Shown here piece by piece: positions 16,109 to 24,635 of a stretch of DNA of 52,475 nt. Every line of letters starts with the position of its first letter. Position 1 is the first letter of the stretch. Below the pieces are notes generated by a model. It searched no databases and was not told where the DNA came from. It saw only the letters and a program-made list of their open reading frames with translations. The position numbers were made by a program, and so were the translations under genes. This DNA is from an uncultured Collinsella sp. (lineage in GTDB: Bacteria > Actinomycetota > Coriobacteriia > Coriobacteriales > Coriobacteriaceae): NCBI GenBank assembly GCA_900541195.1, contig UQIY01000010.1, positions 1-52,475 on the forward strand. Reading direction: 5' to 3'.

Positions 16109-16789
16109 ATGCGGGTTTTGATCACGGGCGCTTCGGGCGGTATCGGAGCCGCGTGCGTGCAGCGCTTTTTGGATGAGGGCCACGAGGTCGTGGGCTTTGA
16201 TCTGCTGCCGGCGGCGATCGAACACGAGCGCTACCGCCATCTGATTGTTGATGTCCGCGAGCCGGACTCGTTTCCAAGCGACCTTGAGCCCCAGGCGATC
16301 GTGAACGTTGCCGGCACGCAGGATTCGGCCGACGACATCGCCGCCAACCTGCGTGGCACCATTAACGTGACCGAGCGCTACGCCTTTGTGGAAGAGGGGC
16401 TTGCCGCCAAGCCGGCGCCGGCTATCAAATCCGTGGTCAATGTGGGGTCGGCGAGCGGGCATACGGGATCGGAGTTTCCCGCCTATGCTGCCAGCAAGGG
16501 CGGCGTTATCGCCTACACCAAGAACCTTGCAAACCGTCTGGCGCCGCAGGCCATCGCCAACAGTGTGGACCCGGGTGGCGTTATCACGCCGCTCAACCGT
16601 TGCGTGATGGAAGACGAGCACCTGTGGAACCAGATTATGGAGCTCACGCCGCTTAAACGCTGGGCTACCGCTCGAGAGATCGCTGAGTGGATCTACTTTG
16701 TGGGCGTGACCAACCGGTTTATGACCGGGCAGAGTCTGCTAATCGATGGCGGCGAGGCCGGCCGCACACAATTTATTTGGCCCGAATAG
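16109..16789 (+). CDS. Short-chain dehydrogenase/reductase
   Basis: Classical SDR oxidoreductase of 226 residues. The NAD(P)-binding glycine motif TGASGGIG is at 6-13, the NAG-like motif is NVAG, and the catalytic Ser (VGSASGHTG), Tyr and Lys (YAASKGG) are all intact. SVDPGGVITP and the C-terminal LLIDGGEA complete the fold. FDLLP after the second strand favours NAD over NADP. It is slightly shorter than the usual 245-260 residues. The substrate is unknown; gut Coriobacteriia use SDRs on bile acids and steroids, but nothing here shows that. An AAGGAG site precedes the ATG. Confidence 0.85.
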   Translation: MRVLITGASGGIGAACVQRFLDEGHEVVGFDLLPAAIEHERYRHLIVDVREPDSFPSDLEPQAIVNVAGTQDSADDIAANLRGTINVTERYAFVEEGLAAKPAPAIKSVVNVGSASGHTGSEFPAYAASKGGVIAYTKNLANRLAPQAIANSVDPGGVITPLNRCVMEDEHLWNQIMELTPLKRWATAREIAEWIYFVGVTNRFMTGQSLLIDGGEAGRTQFIWPE

Positions 16790-16790
16790 G

Positions 16791-16826
16791 AAATGCGCCC
16801 GATGGAAAGCCGTCGGGCGCATTTTT
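16791..16826. terminator. Bidirectional terminator between the SDR gene and ung
   Basis: AAATGCGCCCGA and TCGGGCGCATTT form a 12-bp perfect stem, with T-runs on both strands. It serves the convergent SDR and ung genes. Confidence 0.85.
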
Positions 16827-16839
16827 GATGTATCGACTT

Positions 16840-17565
16840 TTAGCCGAGGCAAGTCCAGTTGACGGGGGTCGAGCCGTGCTGTTCGAGTAGCTGATTGGCT
16901 GCCGAGAAGGGACGCGACCCCATAAAGGCGGGGAGTTCTGCTGTGGCACGGTTGGCCGAAAGCGGCGAGGGGTGCGTGGAGGCCAGGCAGAACTTGTCGG
17001 TTGCCTTGCCCGCGCCGATCGCGGCGAGCTTGCCCTCAACCATCTGCTGGGCAAAGCGGCCCCATGCCAAAAAGACGACCGGTTGGGGCAGCTGACAGCA
17101 GCGTTCGATAATGTAGTCGGTGAGCGTGCTCCAGCCCAGTTTGGCGTGCGAGTTCGCGGCATGCTCGCGCACGGTGAGCGTAGTGTTGAGGAGCAGGACG
17201 CCCTGTTGTGCCCAGGGGGTTAGGTCTCCCGTGGCGGGAATGGGGCAGCCCAGATCGGCTTTGAGTTCCTTATAGATGTTGCGCAGACTCGGCGGCAACT
17301 TGGTTTGCGTCGCGGGGACCGAGAACGACAACCCCATGGCCTGGTTGGGTCCGTGATAAGGGTCTTGACCCAAGATGACAACTTTGACCTGGTCGGCCGG
17401 CGTGTAGGCGAGGGCATTGAGGATGTCGTCTTGTGCCGGGTAGATGGTTTGCTTGGCACGCAAAAGGGCGATGCGCTCGAGCAGCCGGTTCGTAGTTTCA
17501 CGTACCGGCCGCGGCGCATCGATCAACCAAGTTGCTATGTTGCGGTCGCGGGTTGCGGTGTCCAT
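16840..17565 (-). CDS. ung: Uracil-DNA glycosylase (family 1)
   Basis: DNA repair enzyme of 241 residues that removes uracil from DNA. The water-activating motif GQDPYHG is at 66-72 (Asp 68), followed by the uracil-binding LSFSV stretch. LLNTTLTVREHAANSH is the conserved mid-protein strand, and the DNA-intercalating loop STHPSPLSANR holds the catalytic His. All key residues are intact. An AAAGGAGCC site precedes the ATG. The EamA transporter gene ends 88 bp upstream on the same strand. Confidence 0.95.
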   Translation of the reverse strand: MDTATRDRNIATWLIDAPRPVRETTNRLLERIALLRAKQTIYPAQDDILNALAYTPADQVKVVILGQDPYHGPNQAMGLSFSVPATQTKLPPSLRNIYKELKADLGCPIPATGDLTPWAQQGVLLLNTTLTVREHAANSHAKLGWSTLTDYIIERCCQLPQPVVFLAWGRFAQQMVEGKLAAIGAGKATDKFCLASTHPSPLSANRATAELPAFMGSRPFSAANQLLEQHGSTPVNWTCLG

Positions 17566-17652
17566 GGGGCTCCTTTATGGCAGATGCTCTGTTGACATCT
17601 ATTGTAAAGGCGTCTGGAGATCTTTATGCCGCGGCTGCATAAGGAGTGGGGT

Positions 17653-18555
17653 CTACGAGACGTGCTCGGGCGCTCCTGCCATGCGGGCCTGTCCATGTGC
17701 ACGAAGGCGCGGAAGCTCGACGGTTGCCACCATGACGCCGGTGAGGATGAGGGCGGCGCCAAAGAAGGCGATGGGACTCAGGACCTCGCCGACCAGGAAG
17801 AACGAGAAGACGGCGGAGCAGACCGGCTCGAGCGAGAAGGCGAAGCCGGTAGTCTCGGCGGGCACGTGGGGCTGCACGAGCGTCTGGGTGATAAAGCCGT
17901 AGGCAGAGCAGATGAGTGCGAGGGCAACGACGACCACGATCTCGCTGGGCGTACTGGGAAGCGTGAAGCCGCCAAAGGTGAATGCGGCGATGCCCGAGAA
18001 CAAGCCGCCAAAGCCCAGCTGCCAAACGCCCAGAGCAAGCGGATCGACTTCTTCGACAAACCGCTTGGCGACAATGATGTGTCCAGCGTAGATAAAGGCG
18101 GAGAGCAGCATGATGAGCGCGCCGGGATTCAGACTGGTAAAGTCGGCGCCCGAGAGCAGCAGCATGCCGCAGGTGACGATGGCCGTGCCGATGAGCACCT
18201 TGCGCTCGGGGGCGCGACGCAGCAGGGCGGCGTTGGCAAACGGCACGATCACGACCGTCAGGCTCTGCAAAAAGCCGGCGGTGGAGGCGGAGGTGAGGCT
18301 GGAGCCCAGGCACATGCAGGTGAGCTCGGTTGCCATAATGGCGCCGATGATGGCGGCGCGGACCATAAGGTTACGGTTGATGCGCAACGCGTGCTTGTGG
18401 AAGAGCAGCAGGCAAGCCGCAAAGGCGATGATGCAGCGCAGCGCGACGATGCTCGTGGCGTTCATGCTGTCCATGCCGATCTTCATAAGGGGATACGAAA
18501 AGCCCCATGCGACGGGAACGGAAAATGAGAGCGCGATTGCTTTTTTGCGATCCAT
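17653..18555 (-). CDS. EamA/DMT-family transporter
   Basis: Inner-membrane exporter of 300 residues made of two EamA repeats of five helices each (about 8-140 and 150-285). The first repeat begins ALSFSVPVAWGFSYPLMKIG, the typical DMT N-terminal helix. Substrates of the family include amino acids, nucleosides and drugs; none can be assigned here. A LysR-type regulator is transcribed divergently from a 158-bp gap, which makes it the likely controller. Confidence 0.85.
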   Translation of the reverse strand: MDRKKAIALSFSVPVAWGFSYPLMKIGMDSMNATSIVALRCIIAFAACLLLFHKHALRINRNLMVRAAIIGAIMATELTCMCLGSSLTSASTAGFLQSLTVVIVPFANAALLRRAPERKVLIGTAIVTCGMLLLSGADFTSLNPGALIMLLSAFIYAGHIIVAKRFVEEVDPLALGVWQLGFGGLFSGIAAFTFGGFTLPSTPSEIVVVVALALICSAYGFITQTLVQPHVPAETTGFAFSLEPVCSAVFSFFLVGEVLSPIAFFGAALILTGVMVATVELPRLRAHGQARMAGAPEHVS

Positions 18556-18713
18556 GGGACTCCTTTTGTTACAGAACGGTTTCGCAAAAAGGATTCTGCT
18601 CCCAGATGTGGATGTAGTAAAGCGAATGTATCTTCAGTATGATTAAGAAATGCTAATGTTGACAGAAAAAGCCCTGGCAAAACGTTTTACGGCAACATCG
18701 ATGGGGAGGCACG

Positions 18714-19580
18714 ATGGCATCGCGGTATCAGATTGTATGTATGGTGGTCGATTGCGGCAGTCTGAAACGTGCGGCGGACGAGCTGGGCTATACGCAAAGT
18801 GCGGTGAGCCAGGCCGTCAAGGCGCTCGAGCGCGAGCTGGGTACCACGCTTATCGAGCGCGGTAAGCAGGGTGTGTCGCTTACGCGCGATGGCAAGCAGT
18901 ATCTGCCGTATCTGCGACAGATCGTAACTGCTGAGGCCGAGCTTGAGGGCAAACGTCAGGAGTTGCTGGGACTCTCCTCGACTGATATTCGTATCGCGAC
19001 GTTTACCAACGTGAGTCGTACCGTGCTGCCGCGTGTGATCCGCGACTTTGGTGCGCTGCACCCGGGCGTACGCTTTACCCTCAAGCAGGGCGATTACACG
19101 CGCAACGCTCAGTGGGTGCACGACGGCGTGGTGGATTTTTGCTTTACGGCGCGCGGGTTTACCGCAGGCCTCGAGAAGCGTGTGGTCTATCACGACGAGT
19201 TGGTGGCGCTGCTGCCGGCTGCGCATCCGCTGGCGGCAAAGGAAAAGGTGACGCTCGCCGACCTGGCGTCCGAGCCCTTTGTGCTGCTGGATGAGGGCGA
19301 ACAGAGCCTGGTGCTCGATGCATTTGCGACACATGGGCTGTCGCCGCACGTGACGAGTGAGGTGACTGACGACTACACCATCATGGCGATGGTGGAGGAG
19401 GGCCTAGGCGTGAGCATGCTCTACCGTCGTACTGTGGAGGGCATGCGAGCCGATATTCGTGTGCGACCCATCGTGCATGCTCCCTCGCGCGACGTGGTGG
19501 CAGCTTGGCGTAGCTGGGATACCATGCCTATCGCCACGAGGCATTTTATCGACTATATGAGCTCGCATATTGTCAATTAA
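18714..19580 (+). CDS. LysR-family transcriptional regulator
   Basis: 288-residue regulator. The N-terminal winged helix (MASRYQIVCMVVDCGSLKRA, then AADELGYTQSAVSQAVKALE, LIERGKQGVSLTRDG) is followed by a linker helix and a periplasmic-binding-protein-like effector domain (about 90-285). It is divergent from the EamA exporter gene, the classical arrangement for a LysR regulator and its target. The gap carries an AT-rich segment (AGTATGATTAAGAAATGCTAATG) before the start. Confidence 0.88.
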   Translation: MASRYQIVCMVVDCGSLKRAADELGYTQSAVSQAVKALERELGTTLIERGKQGVSLTRDGKQYLPYLRQIVTAEAELEGKRQELLGLSSTDIRIATFTNVSRTVLPRVIRDFGALHPGVRFTLKQGDYTRNAQWVHDGVVDFCFTARGFTAGLEKRVVYHDELVALLPAAHPLAAKEKVTLADLASEPFVLLDEGEQSLVLDAFATHGLSPHVTSEVTDDYTIMAMVEEGLGVSMLYRRTVEGMRADIRVRPIVHAPSRDVVAAWRSWDTMPIATRHFIDYMSSHIVN

Positions 19581-19607
19581 TGACTGGCGTGGTGTTGAGT
19601 GCGGTGT

Positions 19608-20990
19608 TTAGCGGGCTGTCGCTTTGGCTTGGGTGGCGCGATAGGTGCGTGCCGGGTGGCAAAGTAGTACCGCCACGACCATAAAGAACGCCGTGGTGCC
19701 CAGGCTGATGGGGTAGACCATCATGATGTTCGCAAAGGTGCGGAAGTGCGGGAACACGCAGAATACCCAATAGAAGCGGATGCCGCAGACGCAGATCATG
19801 GTGATGAGGGCGGGCGTGAGCGAGATACCAAAGCCGCGCAGGTAGCCTGACATGTTTTCGTAGAACATGCTAAAGGCATACGCCGGGAAGATCGAACACA
19901 CGCGGATATAGCCGATCGAGACGATGTTGGGATCGCTGTTAAAGAGCGACAAGATCTCGCGCCCCAGGCCGACAATAACGATAATCGTGGTGAGTGCAAC
20001 GATACCGCCTTCGACCAGGCAGACCTTGAGCGTTTTAGTGCAGCGGCCGATCTGGCGGGCACCGTGGTTTTGTCCCACAAAGGTAGTGCAAGCCTGGCTA
20101 AAGCTGTTGAGCAGGTTGTAGCACACGTACTCCAGGCTCATGGCGGCGCTCGATGCCGCCATGACCTCGGTGCCCAAGCTGTTGATGGCGGACTGGATGA
20201 TGATGTTGGCGACGGCAAACACGGCGCTTTGGATGCCGGCGGGCAGGCCGATCTTGACGATGCGCTTGAGGGCGACGGGGTCGATAGCCAGGTCGCGAAG
20301 GGTGACGCGGACGACGGAGTCGGTCTTGAGCAGGCGAATAAAGAGCGTAGTGGCGCTGACGGTGTAGGCGATGGCGGTGGCGATGGCGACACCCGCGACG
20401 CCCCAGTGGAGTACGGGGACAAAGATGAGGTCCAGACCAATGTTGAGGACGGTGGATACGGCAAGCGCCTGCAGCGGCATGCGGGTGATGCCGACGGAGC
20501 GGAAGATCGCGGCCTCAAAGTTGTAGAGCAAAATCGAGGGCATGCTGAGCAAAAAGACGCGTAGGTAGAGTGAGGCGAGCGGCATGGTCTCGGCGGGAAC
20601 GTTGAGCGCGGCGAGCATGGGCTCGGCAAAGATCTCGCCCAGCGCGATGACGACAAATCCCACGAGTGCCATTAAAATCGAGGTATGGACGGCGCGTTTG
20701 ACCATGTTCTGATCGTTGCGGCCGATAGCGTTGGCGATGACCACATTGGAGCCAAGCGACATGCCAATAAACAGGTTGAGCATAAGACTGGTAAGCGGAA
20801 CATTGGAGCCGACCGCCGCCATGGCGAGGGTTCCCTGGTCGCCCGAGAAGTTACCGATGATGACCGTGGCGATGAGGTTCGACAGCTGCTCCAAGATGCT
20901 CGTGGCGGCCACGGGGAAGGCGAACAGGGGAATATTGCGCCACAGCGAGCCGGTGGTCATGTCAATGTGCTTAGATACGGTGTCAGCCAT
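19608..20990 (-). CDS. MATE-family efflux transporter
   Basis: Membrane antiporter of 460 residues with about 12 helices in two homologous halves. The start MTTGSLWRNIPLFAFPVAAT followed by LSNLIATVIIGNFSG is typical of MatE, and the second half begins LKRIVKIGLPAGIQSAVFAV. Members export cationic drugs or metabolites using Na+ or H+ gradients. It converges on the LysR gene with a gap of about 28 bp and no obvious terminator. The final residues (RATQAKATAR) are a short polar tail. Confidence 0.88.
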   Translation of the reverse strand: MADTVSKHIDMTTGSLWRNIPLFAFPVAATSILEQLSNLIATVIIGNFSGDQGTLAMAAVGSNVPLTSLMLNLFIGMSLGSNVVIANAIGRNDQNMVKRAVHTSILMALVGFVVIALGEIFAEPMLAALNVPAETMPLASLYLRVFLLSMPSILLYNFEAAIFRSVGITRMPLQALAVSTVLNIGLDLIFVPVLHWGVAGVAIATAIAYTVSATTLFIRLLKTDSVVRVTLRDLAIDPVALKRIVKIGLPAGIQSAVFAVANIIIQSAINSLGTEVMAASSAAMSLEYVCYNLLNSFSQACTTFVGQNHGARQIGRCTKTLKVCLVEGGIVALTTIIVIVGLGREILSLFNSDPNIVSIGYIRVCSIFPAYAFSMFYENMSGYLRGFGISLTPALITMICVCGIRFYWVFCVFPHFRTFANIMMVYPISLGTTAFFMVVAVLLCHPARTYRATQAKATAR

Positions 20991-21059
20991 ACGCTCTCAA
21001 TCTCTAACATGCTATATCGTGCTTATTTGCGCAGACGATGATACTCCTAATGCAACCAG

Positions 21060-21150
21060 TCGGCACTTAGGGACGTTCCTTTTCTGTCGGCAGCTGGGGA
21101 CACTCCTTATCTCTTCTAACTAGTCATTCAAGAACGTCCCCAATGACTAG
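21060..21150. repeat. Family A repeat, longest copy with flanking module
   Basis: The core ACTAGTCATTCAAGAACG...CCCCAATGACTAG is at 21119-21150. Upstream of it is a module with the words CGGCACTTAGGGACGTTCC, GTCGGCAGCTGGGGACACTC and CTTATCTCTTCTA. Parts of this module (GTCGGCAGCTGG; reversed AAGTGCCGG) also flank the copies at 8.6 kb and 1.27 kb, so the full element is probably about 90 bp. It lies upstream of the RlmA gene promoter. Confidence 0.7.
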
Positions 21151-21164
21151 GTGGGGAAGGCGTG

Positions 21165-21170
21165 CGACAA
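21165..21170 (+). promoter_or_regulatory. -10 box for the RlmA gene
   Basis: GACAAT in GGCGTGCGACAATGG, located about 15 bp after the family A repeat, in the same relation as at 8682. The coordinate is approximate. Confidence 0.45.
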
Positions 21171-21206
21171 TGGTGTGCGTTGTGTTGTTCGCGCTAAGGA
21201 GTTGCC

Positions 21207-22022
21207 ATGTTGTTGTGTCCCGTTTGCCATGAGCCGTTGGTGGACAATGAACGCGGTGCTGCATGCGCGAGCGGACACCGGTTTGACCGTGCGCGCGAGG
21301 GCTATCTATATCTGCTGCGCTCGTCCAAGAGCGGCGACTCCATGGGCGATCCCAAGTCGCAGGCGCGCAGCCGTCGTGACTTTCTGAACCGCGGATACTA
21401 TGCGCCGTTGCGCGATGCGATGGTCGAGCTGGTGCGCGAGCGGGTGTCTGGACGTGCCGCGTCTGCGAACTGCCCCATGACGTTGCTCGATATTTGCTGT
21501 GGCGAGGGCTACTACACCAGCGCCATGGGCGCGGTGCCGGGCGTGGACGCTTACGGGTTCGACTTGGGCAAAGAGATGGTGCGCCTGGCCGCCAAGCGCG
21601 GCGATGCGACCTATTTTGTGGCCAACATGAAGGATATCCCCGTGGCCGATGGCGCCTTCGATATGGTGGCCGAGCTCTTTGCTCCCTTTAACGAGCGCGA
21701 GTTTGCCCGCGTGCTGGCGCCAGAGGGCTCGCTCTACATCGTGGTGCCGGGTGCCCGTCATCTCTTTGGGCTCAAGGAGGTGCTCTACGACACGCCATAT
21801 CTCAATGACGAGAAACTGCCGAAGACTACCGAGCTCGAGTTGGTCGGAACGCAGCGGGTATCTGCGAATATTACGCTCCAGACCCAGGCCGACATCGAGG
21901 CGGTGTTCCAGATGACGCCGTACTACTATCGCACACGCCCTGCCGACAAAGAGCGACTGGCAAACTTAGACACCCTTCAAACCGACATCGACTTCATCAT
22001 CGCCGAGTACCGCCACAGCTAA
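21207..22022 (+). CDS. RlmA-type 23S rRNA guanine methyltransferase
   Basis: SAM-dependent enzyme of 271 residues that methylates N1 of a guanine in 23S rRNA helix 35 (G745 or G748 type). The N-terminal zinc site uses C4, C7, C20 and H24, followed by GHRFDRAREGYLYLL, the family hallmark. GDSMGDPKSQARSRRDFL is the RlmA loop, then the Rossmann SAM motif LLDICCGEGYYTS. The RlmA-II branch gives tylosin/mycinamicin tolerance, while RlmA-I is housekeeping; the sequence alone does not separate them for me. Confidence 0.88.
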   Translation: MLLCPVCHEPLVDNERGAACASGHRFDRAREGYLYLLRSSKSGDSMGDPKSQARSRRDFLNRGYYAPLRDAMVELVRERVSGRAASANCPMTLLDICCGEGYYTSAMGAVPGVDAYGFDLGKEMVRLAAKRGDATYFVANMKDIPVADGAFDMVAELFAPFNEREFARVLAPEGSLYIVVPGARHLFGLKEVLYDTPYLNDEKLPKTTELELVGTQRVSANITLQTQADIEAVFQMTPYYYRTRPADKERLANLDTLQTDIDFIIAEYRHS

Positions 22023-22024
22023 CA

Positions 22025-22059
22025 ACCTGCCAAAAAGGGACAGGTTTATTTTGGTAGGT
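22025..22059. repeat. Family C palindromic repeat, copy 1
   Basis: ACCTGCCAAAA, then AGGGACAGGTTTA, then TTTTGGTAGGT. The arms pair with one mismatch. It starts directly after the RlmA stop codon. A second, perfectly paired copy is at 43167-43201. Confidence 0.75.
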
Positions 22060-22076
22060 TTTATCTGGGCAAACGT

Positions 22077-22116
22077 AAAGGGCCGACCGCGGAGATGCGC
22101 GATCGGCCCTTTTTAG
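22077..22116. terminator. Terminator after the RlmA gene
   Basis: AAAGGGCCGA and TCGGCCCTTTTT form a strong GC stem with a T-run, and it can serve the convergent membrane-protein gene as well. Confidence 0.8.
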
Positions 22117-22150
22117 TTGCTTGGCTGCAGAGGTTATGAGAAGCGAGCGC

Positions 22151-22552
22151 TTATAGGCGGTCCTTGTTCTCGGCTTTAACGGCGTGTGCCTGCTGAACAA
22201 AGAACAGGTCGTACACCACGATGACAAAGGCGCCAAAGTTGATGGCGTCGCCGCCAAACGCGGGAAGCGTGAGCACCGCTTGGGCAAGCGTGGCGACCGC
22301 GGCAACAATACCGAGCTTAAACGCGCCGTCCACCTGCGAAGGCTTGTTGGCGCCCTTGATACCGGCGACGCCTGCGGCAAGGTCGACGAGACCCTTGGCG
22401 ATAAGCACGACCGCTGCGAGCGTGGCGTACGAACCGTACGTGGAATCGAGACCGCCCGTGGCGATACCGACGCCGGCGGTGACGAGGCTGGCGATGCCCA
22501 AAACAAAGTAGATGAGAGCAAGGATTTTGAGAGTCTTGCGAGTGAAGCTCAT
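22151..22552 (-). CDS. Small four-helix membrane protein, function unknown
   Basis: 133-residue protein with four predicted transmembrane helices: about 9-31 (LKILALIYFVLGIASLVTAG), 39-63, 75-96 and 100-118. A positively charged start (MSFTRKTLK) and a charged tail (HAVKAENKDRL) suggest both ends lie in the cytoplasm. Glycine/alanine-rich helices resemble small uncharacterised membrane proteins common in gut actinobacteria. I recognise no functional motif. The start is the ATG at 22552, with AAAGGACC upstream. It is divergent from the 47-residue membrane peptide gene. Confidence 0.75.
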   Translation of the reverse strand: MSFTRKTLKILALIYFVLGIASLVTAGVGIATGGLDSTYGSYATLAAVVLIAKGLVDLAAGVAGIKGANKPSQVDGAFKLGIVAAVATLAQAVLTLPAFGGDAINFGAFVIVVYDLFFVQQAHAVKAENKDRL

Positions 22553-22784
22553 GGCTGGTCCTTTCGATACGAGTACGCCAACTTGGCGCACCCAATGTAC
22601 TGCACATATGGTGAAGCACATTGTAGTTCAACGCGGCGATGCATGCGTTTGAAAGCGCATTGAGCCCGCGCAGCCAAACCCAACCTTTCAAAAAGGAAAG
22701 CTGGGCGTAAGTCAAATCGATGGCAGCGTATGCGCGGCGCTGCGATGATGGGTCCATGGTAAGAGCTGGTCTCAAGGAGGAGCC

Positions 22785-22928
22785 ATGATGTACGGAGCAG
22801 GGCAAGTGCATGAGCCGCGGTCGTTGGGAAGGCGCATGGGTGATTCTGTGATCGCTGCCGTGTGCACGGGATTGATGGCGGTGCTTTGCATTGGGATGCT
22901 GTGGGCCATGTCGCATGTGGGACAATAG
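22785..22928 (+). CDS. 47-residue single-pass membrane protein
   Basis: A short gene beginning ATGATG with an excellent ribosome site (CAAGGAGGAGCC). The product has a polar, basic N-terminal half (MMYGAGQVHEPRSLGRRMGD) and one hydrophobic helix (about residues 21-43, SVIAAVCTGLMAVLCIGMLW), ending SHVGQ. No known family is recognised. Its stop codon overlaps the GACAAT box of the following RsmJ-type gene. It may be a regulatory small membrane protein. Evidence for coding is the ribosome site and the sharp amphipathic/hydrophobic split. Confidence 0.6.
   Translation: MMYGAGQVHEPRSLGRRMGDSVIAAVCTGLMAVLCIGMLWAMSHVGQ
22921..22926 (+). promoter_or_regulatory. -10 box for the RsmJ-type gene
   Basis: GACAAT in GTGGGACAATAGCGG, embedded in the last codons of the small membrane protein gene. 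Confidence 0.4.
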
Positions 22929-22991
22929 CGGACGGTTGGGTGCCGACATAAACGGCGCTCGCGTATTCGTTTTGCTTGTTAAGGAGTACCC

Positions 22992-23696
22992 ATGGGCGTC
23001 GTCGATCCCTTTTCTGTTGCTCGGTCCGCGGGGCTTGAGCTAATCGGGAAGTCCGAGGGCCTCACGCTCACTGACGGCACGATGGAGCTGCGCGCCGATT
23101 TTGACCGCATGCTGCCGCGGCTCAAGCAGGGCCGTCTGCGGCAAGAGCTGCTGGTAAAGGCTGCGCGCGCAAAAGGCGTCGAGTGCCCATGGGCGATTGA
23201 TGCCACGGCAGGCTTTGGCGAGGATTCGCTGCTGTTGGCGGCCGCGGGCTTTACCGTCGATCTGTATGAGCAGGATTGCGTGATCGCGGCACTCCTCAAG
23301 GATGCTTTGGATCGCGCGGCAGATGATCCGGCGCTTGCGACAGCCGTGGCGCGCATGCGCTTACATGCGGGCGAGGACAGTATTACCGGCCTTCGCCATA
23401 CAGCTGAGCTGATCGGGAAGGGCGAGCTCGCGGCTCCCGACGTGGTGTATCTGGACCCCATGTTTCCCGAGCGCACCAAGAGCGCGGCGGTGAAAAAGAA
23501 GTTCCAACTCTTGCATCATCTGGAACAGCCATGTGCCGATGAGGAGACGCTGGTCGAAGCTGCGCTTGCGGCGCGTCCGCGCAAGGTCGTTATCAAGCGG
23601 CCGGTAAAGGGCCCGCTGCTTGCCGGCGTTAAGCCGAGCTATCAACTTGCGGGCAAGGCCGTTCGTTACGATGTTTTGGTGCCGCCGCGCCCGTAG
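22992..23696 (+). CDS. rsmJ: RsmJ-type 16S rRNA guanine-N2 methyltransferase
   Basis: SAM-dependent enzyme of 234 residues, predicted to methylate G1516 of 16S rRNA. Motif I is IDATAGFGEDSLLLAAAG. The catalytic DPPY-like element is YLDPMFPERTKSAAVKKK, the hallmark of RsmJ, and RPRKVVIKRPVKGPLL is conserved near the end. The N-terminus matches the RsmJ segment with LTLTDGTMELRADF. A TTAAGGAG site precedes the ATG. RsmJ is best known in gammaproteobacteria; homologues elsewhere are less studied. Confidence 0.88.
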   Translation: MGVVDPFSVARSAGLELIGKSEGLTLTDGTMELRADFDRMLPRLKQGRLRQELLVKAARAKGVECPWAIDATAGFGEDSLLLAAAGFTVDLYEQDCVIAALLKDALDRAADDPALATAVARMRLHAGEDSITGLRHTAELIGKGELAAPDVVYLDPMFPERTKSAAVKKKFQLLHHLEQPCADEETLVEAALAARPRKVVIKRPVKGPLLAGVKPSYQLAGKAVRYDVLVPPRP

Positions 23697-23744
23697 CTTG
23701 CGCGCGATAGCTGGCGCTCCGTCAGTGCCGTGTCGAAGCGGCGC

Positions 23745-24047
23745 CTATTTCCAAGGGTGCGACGTCAGGTGCCATCCGCCGCAGTATTCGCATTTGTAGC
23801 AGGCCAAACCGCGCCGCCCGCGGTTTTCGCATTCGGCCATAACGGCCTCGGCCTCGGCGCGCGTGTCGTAACGGTTTTTGCGTTCGCACGACTTGTAGCG
23901 CCAGGCCTCATCGCGCTCGGCGTCCAGGGCGTCGCGGCGCTCGTCTTCGCGTGCAAACAGGTCGCTCATATCGCCGCCGGTGGCAGCGCCCAAAAACTCG
24001 CTTTTGGCCTTTGACCAGGCGGCTCGCTTTTTGCTCCCCATCTGCAT
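23745..24047 (-). CDS. Small zinc-knuckle protein, function unknown
   Basis: 100-residue, highly charged protein. The middle is rich in Arg, Asp and Glu (MSDLFAREDERRDALDAERD) and probably helical. The C-terminus holds CYKCEYCGGWHLTSHP, with C-x-x-C-x-x-C and a nearby His that could bind zinc. The stretch RKNRYDTRAEAEAVMAECE precedes it. The layout resembles small phage-like or mobile-element DNA-binding proteins, but no family is certain. The ATG at 24047 is chosen for GGAGAGG six bases before it. It is divergent from the GNAT gene across a perfect inverted repeat. Confidence 0.65.
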   Translation of the reverse strand: MQMGSKKRAAWSKAKSEFLGAATGGDMSDLFAREDERRDALDAERDEAWRYKSCERKNRYDTRAEAEAVMAECENRGRRGLACYKCEYCGGWHLTSHPWK

Positions 24048-24065
24048 CGCGCCCCTCTCCAAACG

Positions 24066-24097
24066 TTGGTATCATTGCTCAATCAAAGTGATACCAA
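24066..24097. promoter_or_regulatory. 9-bp perfect dyad in a divergent promoter gap
   Basis: TTGGTATCA and TGATACCAA are separated by 14 bases, centre to centre 23 bp, about two helical turns. It lies between the divergent zinc-knuckle and GNAT genes, 19 bp from each start, so it is well placed to be an operator for both. No T-run is present. Confidence 0.5.
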
Positions 24098-24115
24098 TAA
24101 ACGTGAGGTCGCCGC

Positions 24116-24607
24116 GTGATGATCAGAAAAACCCTCGATACCGACATTCCCGCTGTCATGGCTATCTATGACGCGGCCCGCGCCTTTATGCGCGCGCATG
24201 GCAACGCCACACAGTGGCCCGAGGGCACGCCTTCTGCCGAGCAACTGGCTGCCGATATCGCCGCCGGTGGCAGCTATGTGTGCGAAGTCGATGGCCGCGT
24301 GGTGGCGACGTTTGCCTTTTTGCCGGGCCCGGACGAGTGCTATGACGTAATTGAGGATGGTCAATGGCGCAGCGACACTCCGTACGCCGTGCTGCACCGT
24401 GTGGCGTCCGATGGCACCGTGCACGGTATCGCGGCTGCGATGTTTGCCTTTGCCAAGGAGCGTGCCGATCACCTGCGCATCGACACGCATCAGGACAACC
24501 TGCCCATGCAAGGTGCCATCATAAAGGCCGGCTTTGAGCGCGCCGGCATCGTGTATGTGTCGGACGGTACGCCGCGCGTCGCGTTTGATTGGCTGCGCGA
24601 GACATAA
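24116..24607 (+). CDS. GNAT-family N-acetyltransferase
   Basis: 163-residue acetyltransferase of the GNAT fold. The N-terminal strand-helix (IRKTLDTDIPAVMAIYDAARAFM) is followed by the substrate region, the motif A strand (TPYAVLHRVASDGTVHGIAAAMFAFA, where the acetyl-CoA loop lies), and the motif B end (HQDNLPMQGAIIKAGFERAGIVYV). The start is either GTG 24116, with GAGG seven bases upstream, or the adjacent ATG 24119. The substrate is unknown. It is followed by a strong hairpin. Confidence 0.82.
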   Translation: MMIRKTLDTDIPAVMAIYDAARAFMRAHGNATQWPEGTPSAEQLAADIAAGGSYVCEVDGRVVATFAFLPGPDECYDVIEDGQWRSDTPYAVLHRVASDGTVHGIAAAMFAFAKERADHLRIDTHQDNLPMQGAIIKAGFERAGIVYVSDGTPRVAFDWLRET

Positions 24608-24635
24608 GAGCGGGGACGCGTATCAACAATTTGCA

